Shown here: positions 7,821-16,959 of the stretch, one piece after another
Numbering within the stretch: the first letter of the stretch is position 1
How the letters are laid out: each line of letters opens with the position of its first letter
NCBI RefSeq assembly: GCF_002741055.1
Contig: NZ_CP016809.1
Span: 4,504,501-4,568,500 of the forward strand
DNA: 64,000 nucleotides
Source of the DNA: Paenibacillus ihbetae
GTDB lineage: Bacteria; Bacillota; Bacilli; Paenibacillales; Paenibacillaceae
Direction: 5' to 3'
Notes under the pieces: model-generated
Told to the model about the DNA's origin: nothing
The model's input: the letters and a program-made list of their open reading frames with translations, nothing else
Database searches by the model: none
Translations under genes and position numbers: made by a program

Positions 7821-9215
7821 ATGGAAACGCTTTGGGTCGTTATCAATGTCCTTGTTTTATTTCTGCTGGTCGGTGTCTTGTACTGGATGCAGAAAAAGCA
7901 TTTCTCGTTCACCAAGCGTGTCTTTGCGGGCCTGGGGCTGGGCGTACTGTTCGGCGTCGTTCTGCAGCTCGTTTACACTTCTGACTCCGATATCGTGGCC
8001 GATTCAGCGGATTGGTTCAATTTGGTCGGATACGGCTACGTCCGTTTGCTGCAGATGATGGTCATTCCACTGATCATGGTATCGATCATCTCGGCTATCA
8101 CCAAGCTGAAGGGTGGGCGCAATCTCGGCAAAATGAGCGGGCTTATCATCGCCGTGCTTATGCTGACGACCGCGGTGGCCGCGACCGTCGGGATCACGAC
8201 CGCGCTGTCCTTCGATCTGTCTGCGGTCAACATTCAGGGCGGAGCGGCAGAGGAGGAGCAGGGCGCGCTGCTGCAGGAGCGGCTTGGAGACATCGAGGAT
8301 CGTACGCTGCCGCAGCAGATCCTTGATTTCATTCCGAGCAATCCGTTCGAGGATATGACGGGGGCGCGAAGAACGTCCACGATCGCCGTCGTTATATTCT
8401 CTGCCTTTGTCGGGATTGCCGTACTCGGTCTGGACCGGAAAAATAAAGAGCAGGCCGATACGTTCCGGGGCATAATCTCCGCGGTCTACGGAGTTGTCAT
8501 GCGCATCGTGACGCTTGTGCTTCGTCTGACGCCATACGGTATTCTTGCGTTGATGGCCAAGACGATCGCAACGACGAATCTGCAGGTTATTTTGAATCTG
8601 ATTGATTTTGTGCTAGCTTCCTACGTGGCATTGATCGTCATGTTCATTGTTCATCTAGTGCTGCTCGCCTTGTTCGGCTTCAATCCGTTTACGTATGTGA
8701 AAAAGGTATTCCCGACGCTGACCTTTGCGTTCACGTCGCGTTCCAGCGCGGCGACGATCCCGCTTAATGTCCAGACGCAGAGCAAGAAGCTCGGCGTATC
8801 GGAGGGGATCTCGAATCTGTCCGCATCGCTCGGGGCCACGATCGGACAGAACGGCTGTGCCGGCATTTATCCTGCCATGCTGGCCGTTATGATCGCGCCG
8901 ACCGCCGGCGTTGATCCGACCTCATGGTCCTTCATCCTGACCTTGATCGTCGTGGTTATGATCAGCTCGTTCGGTGTCGCCGGCGTCGGCGGCGGGGCGA
9001 CGTTCGCATCCCTTATCGTTCTGTCCACGATGAACCTGCCCGTAGCGCTGGCCGGACTGCTCATTTCTGTCGAGCCGCTCATCGATATGGGCCGGACGGC
9101 ACTGAACGTCAACGATTCCATGACGGCAGGCGTCATTACAGGGAAAGTGATGAATGAAGTGGATAAGGATGTATATAACGACAAGAACATTCAGCTTGAT
9201 ATGGTCCAGGAGTAA
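7821..9215 (+). CDS. tcyP: Sodium/L-cystine symporter of the DAACS family (TcyP-like)
   Basis: The 464-residue membrane protein resembles B. subtilis TcyP from the first helix (VLYWMQKKHFSFTKRVFAGLGLGVLFG) onward. DAACS landmarks are the serine-rich hairpin FTSRSSAATIPLN, the substrate-site region near ATIGQNGCAGIYPAMLAV, and SVEPLIDMGRTALNVNDS, which contains the conserved NxxD. The family couples uptake to Na+ or H+; cystine specificity comes from resemblance, so related substrates are possible. AATGGAGGAAGC precedes the start. The 216 bases upstream hold no clear riboswitch. Confidence 0.85.
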   Translation: METLWVVINVLVLFLLVGVLYWMQKKHFSFTKRVFAGLGLGVLFGVVLQLVYTSDSDIVADSADWFNLVGYGYVRLLQMMVIPLIMVSIISAITKLKGGRNLGKMSGLIIAVLMLTTAVAATVGITTALSFDLSAVNIQGGAAEEEQGALLQERLGDIEDRTLPQQILDFIPSNPFEDMTGARRTSTIAVVIFSAFVGIAVLGLDRKNKEQADTFRGIISAVYGVVMRIVTLVLRLTPYGILALMAKTIATTNLQVILNLIDFVLASYVALIVMFIVHLVLLALFGFNPFTYVKKVFPTLTFAFTSRSSAATIPLNVQTQSKKLGVSEGISNLSASLGATIGQNGCAGIYPAMLAVMIAPTAGVDPTSWSFILTLIVVVMISSFGVAGVGGGATFASLIVLSTMNLPVALAGLLISVEPLIDMGRTALNVNDSMTAGVITGKVMNEVDKDVYNDKNIQLDMVQE

Positions 9216-9259
9216 CGCTTGGGCTTCGACAGCCATCCTGGTATCTAAAGTAAAAGAAG

Positions 9260-9307
9260 AAGGCCCTCCGGCAAGGCGAATCTAATGCCTTGCCGGAGGG
9301 CCTTTTT
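9260..9307 (+). terminator. Rho-independent terminator after tcyP
   Basis: An 18-base arm, AAGGCCCTCCGGCAAGGC, pairs perfectly with its complement around a 9-base loop and is followed by TTTTT. It may also serve the convergent peptidase gene on the minus strand. Confidence 0.9.
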
Positions 9308-9348
9308 GTCGTATGAATGACAATCCTATAGCCTGCATGCAATCTGGA

Positions 9349-10440
9349 CTAACCGATGACGGTCAGCTCCTTCGGAAACGATGTCAGCACTTCGACGCCG
9401 GTCTCGGTGACAAGCACATCGTCCTCGATGCGTACGCCGCCGACATCCTGTACATATACGCCGGGTTCGATGGTAAACACAGCTCCGGCCTGCAGCACAT
9501 CCTCATTCAGACCATGCACGGACGGGTATTCATGGACATCCATCCCGAGGCCGTGACCGAGGCGATGAACGAAGGCGGGGCCGTAACCCGCATGCTCGAT
9601 GACGGTTCTTGCCGCCCGGTCGATCGATCCGTACGTAACTCCGGGCTTCACCGCCTGAATGGCGGCTTGATTCGCGGCCAGAACGGTATCGTAAATGCGA
9701 ACGGCTTCCGGCTTCAAGTCGCCGACAGCAAAGGTACGGGTAATATCCGAGGCATAGCCGCCGGCGTATACGCCGAGATCAAACATGAGCAGATCTCCCG
9801 CTTCGATCCGTCTGCTCCCCGGCACGCCGTGAGGAAGCGCGGTGTTTGGCCCTGACAGCACCATCGTCGCGAACGAAGGCGCATCGGCTCCGAGCTTCTT
9901 CATCAAATATTCGAGCTCGGCCACAAGCTCCAACTCGCTAACGCCGATGCCCGCCTTTTTCAATCCTTGCCGCAGCACATCCTCCACCAGCTTGACGGCA
10001 TGCTTGATCAGCGATACTTCCTCCGCCGATTTCCGTACCCGCAGCTCGCGAAGAACGGGTCCGGCATCCTTGAAGGCTGAGGCCTTCACATGCTGCTGAA
10101 GCTGCTCGAAGCGGGAGACGGTCAACTGGTCCTTCTCCACAGCCACCGTGCCGGCAGAACCGCGAAGAGCGTGCTGGAGCACAACGTACGGATTATCGGT
10201 ATCCTGATGCGTTACGATGTGCTTGACGGATGATGCCGCTTCGGCAGCGGCCGCATCCAGGGCGGGGACGATCAGGACCGGCTCGCTCGCTGTGGAGAGG
10301 AGCAGGCCGAGAAAACGCTCATGGGGATCGCTGGCAAATCCGGTTAAGTAGTATACGTGCTTCGGATCCGTAATCAGCGCATGATCCCAGCCTTGCGCAT
10401 TCATGGATTGCAGCAGCGTGTTTAAACGTTCATGCATCAA
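9349..10440 (-). CDS. M24 family Xaa-Pro aminopeptidase/dipeptidase
   Basis: The protein has a creatinase-like N-terminal domain (residues 1-125) and a pita-bread metallopeptidase domain. The metal ligands are visible: two aspartates in MFDLGVYAGGYASDITRTF, the histidine in HRLGHGLGMDVHEYPS, and glutamates in FTIEPGVYV and GGVRIEDDVLV. Such enzymes release residues next to proline from short peptides in the cytoplasm. The start is a TTG at 10440 with AAAGGA 7 bases upstream, or the ATG just inside at 10437; both are reasonable. Confidence 0.9.
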   Translation of the reverse strand: MMHERLNTLLQSMNAQGWDHALITDPKHVYYLTGFASDPHERFLGLLLSTASEPVLIVPALDAAAAEAASSVKHIVTHQDTDNPYVVLQHALRGSAGTVAVEKDQLTVSRFEQLQQHVKASAFKDAGPVLRELRVRKSAEEVSLIKHAVKLVEDVLRQGLKKAGIGVSELELVAELEYLMKKLGADAPSFATMVLSGPNTALPHGVPGSRRIEAGDLLMFDLGVYAGGYASDITRTFAVGDLKPEAVRIYDTVLAANQAAIQAVKPGVTYGSIDRAARTVIEHAGYGPAFVHRLGHGLGMDVHEYPSVHGLNEDVLQAGAVFTIEPGVYVQDVGGVRIEDDVLVTETGVEVLTSFPKELTVIG

Positions 10441-10600
10441 GTTTCATTCCTTTCATGGTTAGAACGGTGGTACAGCTATTAATGTAAGGGTATACCGTTC
10501 GGTTCCCGAAGTAAAGTTTCCCTTTATGAGAGCTGGTCCTTTCTATATAATGTACCATAGTTAAAAAAAATTGTATAATGCTGGAAGGAGTTTCTTATTC

Positions 10601-11143
10601 ATGGATTCAAATCAGGTTCAAGAGAACGGGCATATGCCGCCGCTAGAGCCGGGAAAGCAGAAGGGCTATTTGCTGAAGCCCCCGGTTGAAGGACTTGGAG
10701 GCTGGCTGATCCTCGTCCAGATCTCCATCTATTTTTCTTTGATTGCGATTACTGCCCTGCTTATTACAAATGTGCTCCCGATTTATGAGCCCGAGATATG
10801 GGATGTGCTCACAGATCCGTCATCTCCTTATTATGACGCCATGCTGGTCCCGCTAATTCTGTTCGAGACGGTAATGAATATTATATTTGTGATTGGCCTC
10901 CTGATTGCATTGGTGATGATGTACAACAAGAAAAGGGCATTTCCGAAATTGATGATCGGCTATATTATCGCAAGCCTTTTGTTCGGCATTGTAGATTTCG
11001 CCGTTGCCAGCCAAATCGAACTGCTGGCCGAGACCGACGACGGCCAATCCTTAACCCAAATTGTCCGCTCCACGATCTATGCCTGCATCTGGATCCCGTA
11101 TTTTATCCGTTCCGAGCGGGTGCGCAACACTTTTGTAAATTAA
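10601..11143 (+). CDS. DUF2569-type four-helix membrane protein
   Basis: The protein has 180 residues. After a Pro-rich cytoplasmic N-terminus comes GLGGWLILVQISIYFSLI, the usual opening of DUF2569 proteins, followed by about four membrane helices and a short tail (PYFIRSERVRNTFVN) that is also typical. Its function is not known. ATG 10601 is chosen because GGAAGGAG lies 10-15 bases upstream; the in-frame TTG at 10571 overlaps a TATAAT promoter-like sequence. It stands alone between divergent and parallel genes. Confidence 0.75.
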   Translation: MDSNQVQENGHMPPLEPGKQKGYLLKPPVEGLGGWLILVQISIYFSLIAITALLITNVLPIYEPEIWDVLTDPSSPYYDAMLVPLILFETVMNIIFVIGLLIALVMMYNKKRAFPKLMIGYIIASLLFGIVDFAVASQIELLAETDDGQSLTQIVRSTIYACIWIPYFIRSERVRNTFVN

Positions 11144-11255
11144 TTCCCGGTCAGAAAAATAAGGCGTAATCCCGCTTCCTCCTGTACAATAGACCTCATA
11201 ACACTCATCGTCATCACAATCTGACAATCATCATTCAACGACTCGGAGGTAGCAA

Positions 11256-11759
11256 ATGACAGCGCATCAGTATCGAATCGAATACGCCGTAATGGAGGAT
11301 TTGCCGGCTATTGTCGATATTTACAATTCTACGATTCAAAGCCGAAAGGTAACGGCCGATCTGGAGCCGGTGACGGTCGAGAGCCGTATTCGATGGTTCG
11401 AAGAGCACAGCGAGGACCACCGTCCGCTGTGGGTTATGCGTCTTGGGAGCGAAATCGTCGCCTGGATGAGCTTTCAATCCTTTTACGGACGCCCCGCCTA
11501 TAACGGAACTGCCGAAATCAGCATCTACGTGAATGAGAAGTTTCGAGGGATCGGCGCTGGGAGCATCCTGATCGCCAAGGCGCTGGAGGAATGTCCGCGG
11601 CTGCGCGTCAGCAATCTGGTCGGATTCGTATTCGGTCACAATGAGCCCTCGCTTAAGCTGCTGCGGAAGTTCGGATTCGAGCAGTGGGGGCTTCTCCCGG
11701 GTGTAGCCGAGCTGGATGGGGTTAAGCGGGATCTTGTCATCGTGGGCCGTGCGGTATAA
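11256..11759 (+). CDS. ywnH: Phosphinothricin/methionine sulfoximine-type N-acetyltransferase (YwnH-like)
   Basis: This 167-residue GNAT protein closely follows the pattern of B. subtilis YwnH and the PAT/Bar group: [26 protein letters not shown] near the start, [18 protein letters not shown] in the middle, the acetyl-CoA loop RGIGAGS, and [24 protein letters not shown] near the end. Members acetylate glutamate analogues such as phosphinothricin or methionine sulfoximine. ACTCGGAGGTAGCAA precedes the ATG. The natural substrate here is inferred only. Confidence 0.8.
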   Translation: MTAHQYRIEYAVMEDLPAIVDIYNSTIQSRKVTADLEPVTVESRIRWFEEHSEDHRPLWVMRLGSEIVAWMSFQSFYGRPAYNGTAEISIYVNEKFRGIGAGSILIAKALEECPRLRVSNLVGFVFGHNEPSLKLLRKFGFEQWGLLPGVAELDGVKRDLVIVGRAV

Positions 11760-11923
11760 CCGGCATCGATATTGGCCGGGCGTTTTAAAGCCTTCTTGCA
11801 CACGAGCAACGAGGCACTTGCCCGGCGATCCCAGCTGTGTCATCCATACGATACTTTAAAGGCAGGACTGTTCCATGCGAGTCATGGGCAGTCCTTTTTT
11901 GTTGCCGTTTATGTTGATGAAGC

Positions 11924-13379
11924 TCACCACGTTGACAGCCAGCAGGATGCAAGCCGCTTTATTCCTTCATCGATCTCTTCCTCCAAGAGACCGCCGAACC
12001 CGACGATGAACGTTCTGAGCTCCGTTGCTGTCAAGCTGCGGGTTTCCTGAAGCCGCGTATAGTCTGCAGCGCTTACGCGGATCCCCGCATGCTCCGCGCG
12101 GGTCTGGAGCTCGTGGGCGGAGAGCGGATGCAGGATGGACAGCATGAGATGAAATCCTGCGCCGCACCCGCTAATGACGGCCCGTTCTCCGAAATACCGT
12201 TGGATCGAGGCAACCAGGCAATCATGCTTCTTTCTGAGCAGCATTCTCATTTTGCGGAGATGCCTGTCAACATACCCTTCTTTCATAAAGCGTTCGAGGG
12301 CCAGCTGCTGCAATCTGGAGGCGGTGCATTCCAGGAACAGGTGGAATTTCAAATGATGGTACGCCGGCAGCAGGACTGCGGGCAGTATCATATAGTGGAC
12401 CCCGATCGCGGGAGACAGAACCTGCGAGAACCCGCTCATATAGATGACCCGGCCGTCGGACCGGAGACCCTGCAGGCAAGGAATGGGCCGGCCGTAATAC
12501 CGGAATGCTCCGTCGTAGTCATCCTCGATAATGAACCCTTCGGTTTTCATGAGCCCATTGCAGCAGAGCCAGCCGCCGCGAGATCGGCATGGTGACGCCG
12601 GTCGGGAATTGATGCGATGGCGACACGGTTACCAGCCTGACCCCGCTTCCCCGAAGGTCATCTTGGCGGATGCCGTCCTCATGCACGGCCAGCGGGATGA
12701 CCTGGAAGCCGTTTTGCCTGAACGCTTCGGGATACTGTGGGTAGCCCGGATTTTCAACGCCAACCCGGTCTCCGTATGGGCGAAGCAGGCGGCAGACGAT
12801 ATCCAGCAAAGGATAAGGGTCCGAACCGATAATGACCTGCTCGGGGGTACATTGAACCCCGCGCACGCTTCTTGCGTATGCTGCAATTTCACGTCGAAGG
12901 CCCTCTTCTCCCTGGGGGTCGCCGTAAAACAGCATCTCCGCTCCGTTCTCCTCTTGCAGGCACCGGCTGTAGGCTTTCCTCCAGGCTGCGATGGGAAAAT
13001 GCCGATACTCATTTTTGGACATATGAAAATCAAACGGAAAATGATGATGGCGCTTTAGCTTCGGTCCGCTTGGCGAAGGCGGTGCCGCCGGGATCGGAAA
13101 GAGTTCATCCGGCGTGTGCACAAAATACCCGCTCCGGGGTCTGCTGACGATAAACCCTTCGGCGAGCAGCTGTTGATAAGCCATTTCCACCGGCGTCGTG
13201 CTGATTCCAAGAAGGTCAGCCAGCTTGCGCACGGAAGGCAGACGGGCTTGATTAGGCCATCGGCCGGCGGTGATCTCCCGTTTCATGTACTGATACGCCT
13301 GGACGTACAGCGGAGCGGAGTAGCCCGCAAGAGCGGACGTCATCTCCGTTTGGTGAATCGGAACCTGAATCTGTTTCAT
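11924..13379 (-). pseudogene. MocR/GabR-type transcriptional regulator, frameshifted and lacking the PLP lysine
   Basis: Two minus-strand frames together make one MocR-type protein. The first (13379 down to about 12540) has a GntR winged-helix DNA-binding domain (LPSVRKLADLLGISTTPVEMAYQQLLAEGFIVSRPRSGYFV) and the first half of an aminotransferase-fold domain, ending LLQWAHEN. The second continues with EGFIIEDDYDGAFRYYGRPIP to the normal C-terminus. A single extra base near 12542-12543 separates them; without it the reading is the usual HENEGFIIEDDYD. The second part reads MSGFSQVLSP where the family has FSK, so the lysine that binds pyridoxal phosphate is Gln. It is divergent from a GNAT gene it might once have regulated. 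A sequencing error could explain the frameshift but not the Lys change. Confidence 0.8.
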
Positions 13380-13489
13380 GACAAATCTGTCCTTTTTATA
13401 GGTTGAAATCTGTATATTCAGCTATGGTCAATTCATTGCTATAGTATAAGGGATCCGAGCAGGAAACAAAACAGGAGGGCAAATTCAAT

Positions 13490-14071
13490 ATGAGCATACC
13501 ATCCGCGTTATGGAACCCTCGGCCGGTACGTTTGCTGGAGGGGGAACGGGTGTATTTGAGACCCGTATCGGCTGAGGATGCCGAAGGATATTATCAAATG
13601 CTGTTCAATCCGGAAATCCGGCGGCTGACAGGGACCCGTCAGGCGTTCACGCTTGAGGAGGTCCGCCGGTATATCGAGGCGAAATCCGGGGACCGTACGA
13701 CCGTGCTGCTTCTGATTGCGCTTCGGGATGACGACACGGTCATCGGCGATATTGCGCTGCAGGACATCGATCAGGTTAACCGGAATGCCAACTTGCGAAT
13801 TGCGATTGATTCGGAGCGGCACCTCGGCAAGGGCTACGGACCGGAATCGATCAAGCTGCTGCTGGAATATGGCTTCGGCATTCTGAATCTTCACCGGATT
13901 GAGCTTCAAGTATTCGATTATAACGAGCGGGCGATCAAGGCCTATGAGAAGGTGGGCTTTAAGCGTGAAGGCGTGCAGCGGGGTGCGCTGTATTATAACC
14001 ACCGTTACCATGATTCGATCTGGATGAGCATGCTGGAGGAAGAATTTCGAGAGCGGTACGGCGTAGAATGA
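13490..14071 (+). CDS. GNAT N-acetyltransferase, RimJ/RimL/SpeG-like
   Basis: The protein has 193 residues. It opens with RLLEGERVYLRPVSAEDAEGYYQML, a RimJ/RimL-type start, has the acetyl-CoA loop in RHLGKGYGPESIKLLLEYGF, and ends with the family pattern NLHRIELQVFDYNERAIKAYEKVGFKREG. Ribosomal proteins, polyamines and small amines are known substrates of relatives; which applies is not readable. It is divergent from the broken MocR regulator, with GCTATGGT and GCTATAGT direct repeats 17 bases apart in the shared 110-bp gap. ACAGGAGGGC precedes the ATG. Confidence 0.82.
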   Translation: MSIPSALWNPRPVRLLEGERVYLRPVSAEDAEGYYQMLFNPEIRRLTGTRQAFTLEEVRRYIEAKSGDRTTVLLLIALRDDDTVIGDIALQDIDQVNRNANLRIAIDSERHLGKGYGPESIKLLLEYGFGILNLHRIELQVFDYNERAIKAYEKVGFKREGVQRGALYYNHRYHDSIWMSMLEEEFRERYGVE

Positions 14072-14236
14072 CATGGGGGCGTAAGAGAACGCAGGAAAAG
14101 GTAATCGAAATCGGCAGGCATTAAGAACGATAGTGCCGAAATGCAAATCTTCGCCTGATCTCTCCATACCCTTACAGGTGCCGTGTTCGCTAAACTAGGG
14201 TTAACCCACGCCATGCGAAGGAAAGGATGAGGGCTC

Positions 14237-14710
14237 ATGGGAGCGGAGATTCAGATCCGTCAGGCTGACGGCAGCGATTTGAACGCTGTAGCGGGTTTGT
14301 TTAACCAATACCGCATATTTTACGGCAAGCAGAATGATGCGGCCGGAGCGGCCCGGTTTATCGGGGAACGGCTGACGCTGCAGGATTCCGTCATTTTCGT
14401 TGCGGCTGCATGCCGGGAGGGGCGAGAAGCCCTTTGGGAAGCTGCAGGCTTTGTGCAGCTGTATCCGTCTTTCTCTTCCCTTTCGATGTCCCGGTTATGG
14501 ATATTGAACGATCTCTATGTCGCGAAGGAATTCCGGGGACATGGGATTGGACGAAGGCTGCTTCACCAAGCCAAGGAGCACGCTGCGCGATCAGGGGCTT
14601 CAGGCATTACGCTGTCGACCCACCCTGATAACCTGGCTGCCCGCCGACTTTACGAATCGGCGGGGTACGTGCTGGACAGCGAGTTTCTATACTACAACCT
14701 CTCGCTGTAG
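14237..14710 (+). CDS. GNAT family N-acetyltransferase
   Basis: The 157-residue protein shows the GNAT core: IRQADGSDLNAVAGLFNQYRIFY at the start, LYVAKEFRGHGIGRRLLHQAKEHA (R-G-x-G-I-G acetyl-CoA loop) at about residues 95-115, and LSTHPDNLAARRLYESAGYVLD near the end. GAAAGGATGAGGGC lies before ATG 14237. It is a separate unit from the preceding GNAT gene (about 165 bases apart) and is followed by a terminator. The substrate is unknown. Confidence 0.83.
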   Translation: MGAEIQIRQADGSDLNAVAGLFNQYRIFYGKQNDAAGAARFIGERLTLQDSVIFVAAACREGREALWEAAGFVQLYPSFSSLSMSRLWILNDLYVAKEFRGHGIGRRLLHQAKEHAARSGASGITLSTHPDNLAARRLYESAGYVLDSEFLYYNLSL

Positions 14711-14743
14711 CGTACAGGCAGGCAAGGTGCTCATTCGGGCAAG

Positions 14744-14786
14744 AAACGACGGCGGTGTCCTGAATCATGGACGCCGCCGTTTTTTA
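14744..14786 (+). terminator. Rho-independent terminator after the GNAT gene
   Basis: AAACGACGGCGGTGTCC pairs with GGACGCCGCCGTTTTTT around TGAATCAT. It lies between convergent genes and may work for both strands. Confidence 0.85.
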
Positions 14787-14798
14787 GTACGCCTGCAA

Positions 14799-15140
14799 TT
14801 ATTGATAAATCGATCGTATTTTCCGGTAAACTTCGATACGCGCGATCTTCAGCTCCCACATCTGGTCGAGCAGTTTGCGCTGCTTGCTCTCATCCCGGGT
14901 TGCCTTCAATTCCGCATACAGCTCATGCATCTTGCGGTTGATTTGGTCGATGCATTGCCAGAGCTCCTGTTCGGAATATTCCTTCTTCTCCGAGCAGATT
15001 TCCGGCTGCTCCTGCATCTGCTTCAGCGTACTGATAATTTCGGCTTGCCAATGCTCATCACCCAAGCGAATTGCCAGATTCAGAAGATCGAGGTAGTCAT
15101 CGAGGGATAATGAGGCGTCCTTCATATTATGATGATGCAT
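14799..15140 (-). CDS. Conserved-looking hypothetical helical protein
   Basis: I do not recognise this 113-residue protein. It opens MHHHNMKDASLSLDDYLDLLNLAIRLGD and is then strongly charged and helical (SEQELWQCIDQINRKMHELYAELKATRDESKQRKLLDQMW), with heptad-like spacing that suggests a short coiled coil. It has no membrane segment or signal. The start is set at 15140, where AAGGGGGA lies 9 bases upstream; an in-frame extension to 15185 would run over that site. Confidence 0.7.
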   Translation of the reverse strand: MHHHNMKDASLSLDDYLDLLNLAIRLGDEHWQAEIISTLKQMQEQPEICSEKKEYSEQELWQCIDQINRKMHELYAELKATRDESKQRKLLDQMWELKIARIEVYRKIRSIYQ

Positions 15141-15345
15141 GTTGAACGTCCCCCTTAATGTAGTGTACGCCTTGCGTTTTACCAAGTATTATACTAGGAA
15201 TTGTGGCGATTTCAAGCGCCAATCCAAAAAGCCCAGGGAAAGAGAATGTATAACCCTTGCCTATTAGATCTATAGCCATTGGGTCTTGGACGGGAGCTTC
15301 AGGATGGAGTAGGATGGAGGGAACAGCGACAGTTTTTGGATAAGG

Positions 15346-16278
15346 GTGAGCTTTGTGATTTCTTCTTTCTTAACTACATTGGTCGGCGTGTTCCTGCCGA
15401 TCTCTTTGCCCGTTATCGGCGGCGCGCTGCTGAAACGGTTCAAGGGACTTGAGACGAAGGCCCTCTCGGCCCTGTCTCTCTATGTCATGAGTCCTGCGCT
15501 CATCTTCGAAACCTTGGCGAATGCCTCCATAACCTCTGGCGAAGTGAATGTCACGATCATTTTCTGTCTTTTGAATGTAATCGTACTGTGGCTTCTCAGC
15601 TCGTTAGCCGGAAGAATGCTCGGTCTGCCCCAGACGGAACGGTCCGGGCTTGCCCTGACTACGATTTTTACCAACAGCGTAAATTACGGTCTGCCGCTCG
15701 TTCTTCTCGCTTTCGGACAGGCAGGTCTAGATAAAGCCTCCGTCTACGTCATCGTACAGATTATTATCATGAATACGCTAGGCGTCTATTTGGCGGCGAG
15801 ATCCCATTTCTCGGCAGCCAAGGCCGTAAAATCCGTTTTTACGCTCCCCTCGGTTTATGCTGCGATGCTGGCAGTGCTCATGCGGGTGACCGGATTCGAG
15901 CTTCCTCAAGGACTGGATACGGGCATTTCGATGCTGTCAGCCGCTTATGCGCCGCTGGCGCTGGTGATCCTGGGGGCGCAGATGGTCGGCGTGCGCGACA
16001 GCGATGCAGCCCTTTCGGTATCAAGGATCGGATTCTGGTCCGGCATGGGCATGCGGATGCTCGTCGCTCCGCTGGTGGCGTGGGGACTGCTGGCTGCTTT
16101 GTCGATCAAGGGGACGCTGTTCGCCGTCATCCTCATCCTGTCGGCTATGCCCGCAGCGGTGAATGCCGTCATCCTGGCGGAGGAGTATGATGCCGCGCCA
16201 AAGCTCGTATCGCGCTGCATCCTATGGACCACCCTGGCTTCGTTCATCTTGCTGCCGCTATTGATCGGGATTCTGTAG
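15346..16278 (+). CDS. AEC (auxin efflux carrier) family transporter
   Basis: The 310-residue protein is a ten-helix membrane carrier of the AEC/bile-acid:Na+ superfamily. Typical features are PVIGGALLKRFKGLETKALSALSLYVMSPALIFE in the first repeat, TNSVNYGLPLVLLAFGQ in the crossover region, and SAMPAAVNAVILAEEYD in the second. Family members carry organic acids such as malate or malonate. Two GTG starts are possible, 15346 and 15355; the second has AAGGGTGA at better spacing. Confidence 0.87.
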   Translation: MSFVISSFLTTLVGVFLPISLPVIGGALLKRFKGLETKALSALSLYVMSPALIFETLANASITSGEVNVTIIFCLLNVIVLWLLSSLAGRMLGLPQTERSGLALTTIFTNSVNYGLPLVLLAFGQAGLDKASVYVIVQIIIMNTLGVYLAARSHFSAAKAVKSVFTLPSVYAAMLAVLMRVTGFELPQGLDTGISMLSAAYAPLALVILGAQMVGVRDSDAALSVSRIGFWSGMGMRMLVAPLVAWGLLAALSIKGTLFAVILILSAMPAAVNAVILAEEYDAAPKLVSRCILWTTLASFILLPLLIGIL

Positions 16279-16393
16279 ACGCTTAAAGAGGCCTTTATCC
16301 ACCTGGTTCAAGCCGTTCACCCGCGTGTAATGAGTAGTAAGATTCGAGAGCATTCCAACATCTTACGCATGCGTAGAACGGATGGAGGTGGAG

Positions 16394-16561
16394 ATGATGA
16401 GCAGGCGCGTTGATCGCGATGTAGAAATCGAAACCCGTAACGTGGAGGAGCGGAATGACTCCAGCAGGGTAGCGTCTACGTTAATCAAGTATGTGGCATA
16501 TCTGATTATCTTTTTTGGATTTTTGTACTTCCTGATTAAATATGTATTCCCGATGTTCTAA
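16394..16561 (+). CDS. Small single-helix membrane protein
   Basis: This 55-residue gene has a very strong ribosome binding site (GGAGGTGGAG) just before paired ATGs at 16394 and 16397. The product has a charged, hydrophilic N-terminal half (SRRVDRDVEIETRNVEER) and one C-terminal membrane helix (LIKYVAYLIIFFGFLYFLI). Its function is unknown. It lies alone between the AEC transporter and a weak terminator. Confidence 0.7.
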   Translation: MMSRRVDRDVEIETRNVEERNDSSRVASTLIKYVAYLIIFFGFLYFLIKYVFPMF

Positions 16562-16574
16562 ACGCCAGGATTCA

Positions 16575-16619
16575 CGAAGGAGCCTTCTCTTAGCGTAATT
16601 GCTGAGGAGGCTTCTTTTG
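16575..16619 (+). terminator. Probable terminator after the small membrane protein
   Basis: An imperfect stem joins GAAGGAGCCTTCTCTTAGC with GCTGAGGAGGCTTC, followed by TTTTGT. The mismatches make it only moderately convincing. Confidence 0.45.
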
Positions 16620-16959
16620 TCATAGACAGGCATTGTTAAGCGCTAACTTAGGAGGCATAATGTCCGGTCATCGATAGGGTGGCATACGTTGCGGCATGTA
16701 GCCTGATCCGGAGCTCGCTGGATGGTTATGGTCAATAAGGAGCCAGATGTTCGGGTACCGGATGGATTGACTTTATAAAATTTAGTAACTATAATAATTA
16801 CATAATTATAAATTTCGTTATTATTTCGCAAAAAGGGCACGCTGTAACCGATGAGGTTCCATTCTGCCTGAAGCTTTCGCTTGAAAGGTTTGGCAATAGC
16901 TTGTTTTAACACGGAGCGCGTTCTCCATTTAAAATATTTGAAGAGTCAGGAGTGAGGGA
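16620..16959. other. AT-rich intergenic stretch upstream of catE
   Basis: I see no supportable gene. The part at 16770-16835 is very AT-rich and contains many possible -10 elements. An 89-codon minus-strand frame here has no ribosome binding site or recognisable domain. Confidence 0.5.

Noticed and set aside
16643..16912. 89-codon minus-strand ORF in the gap before catE
   Set aside because: It has no start signal and crosses a very AT-rich promoter-like stretch; the translated sequence shows no pattern.
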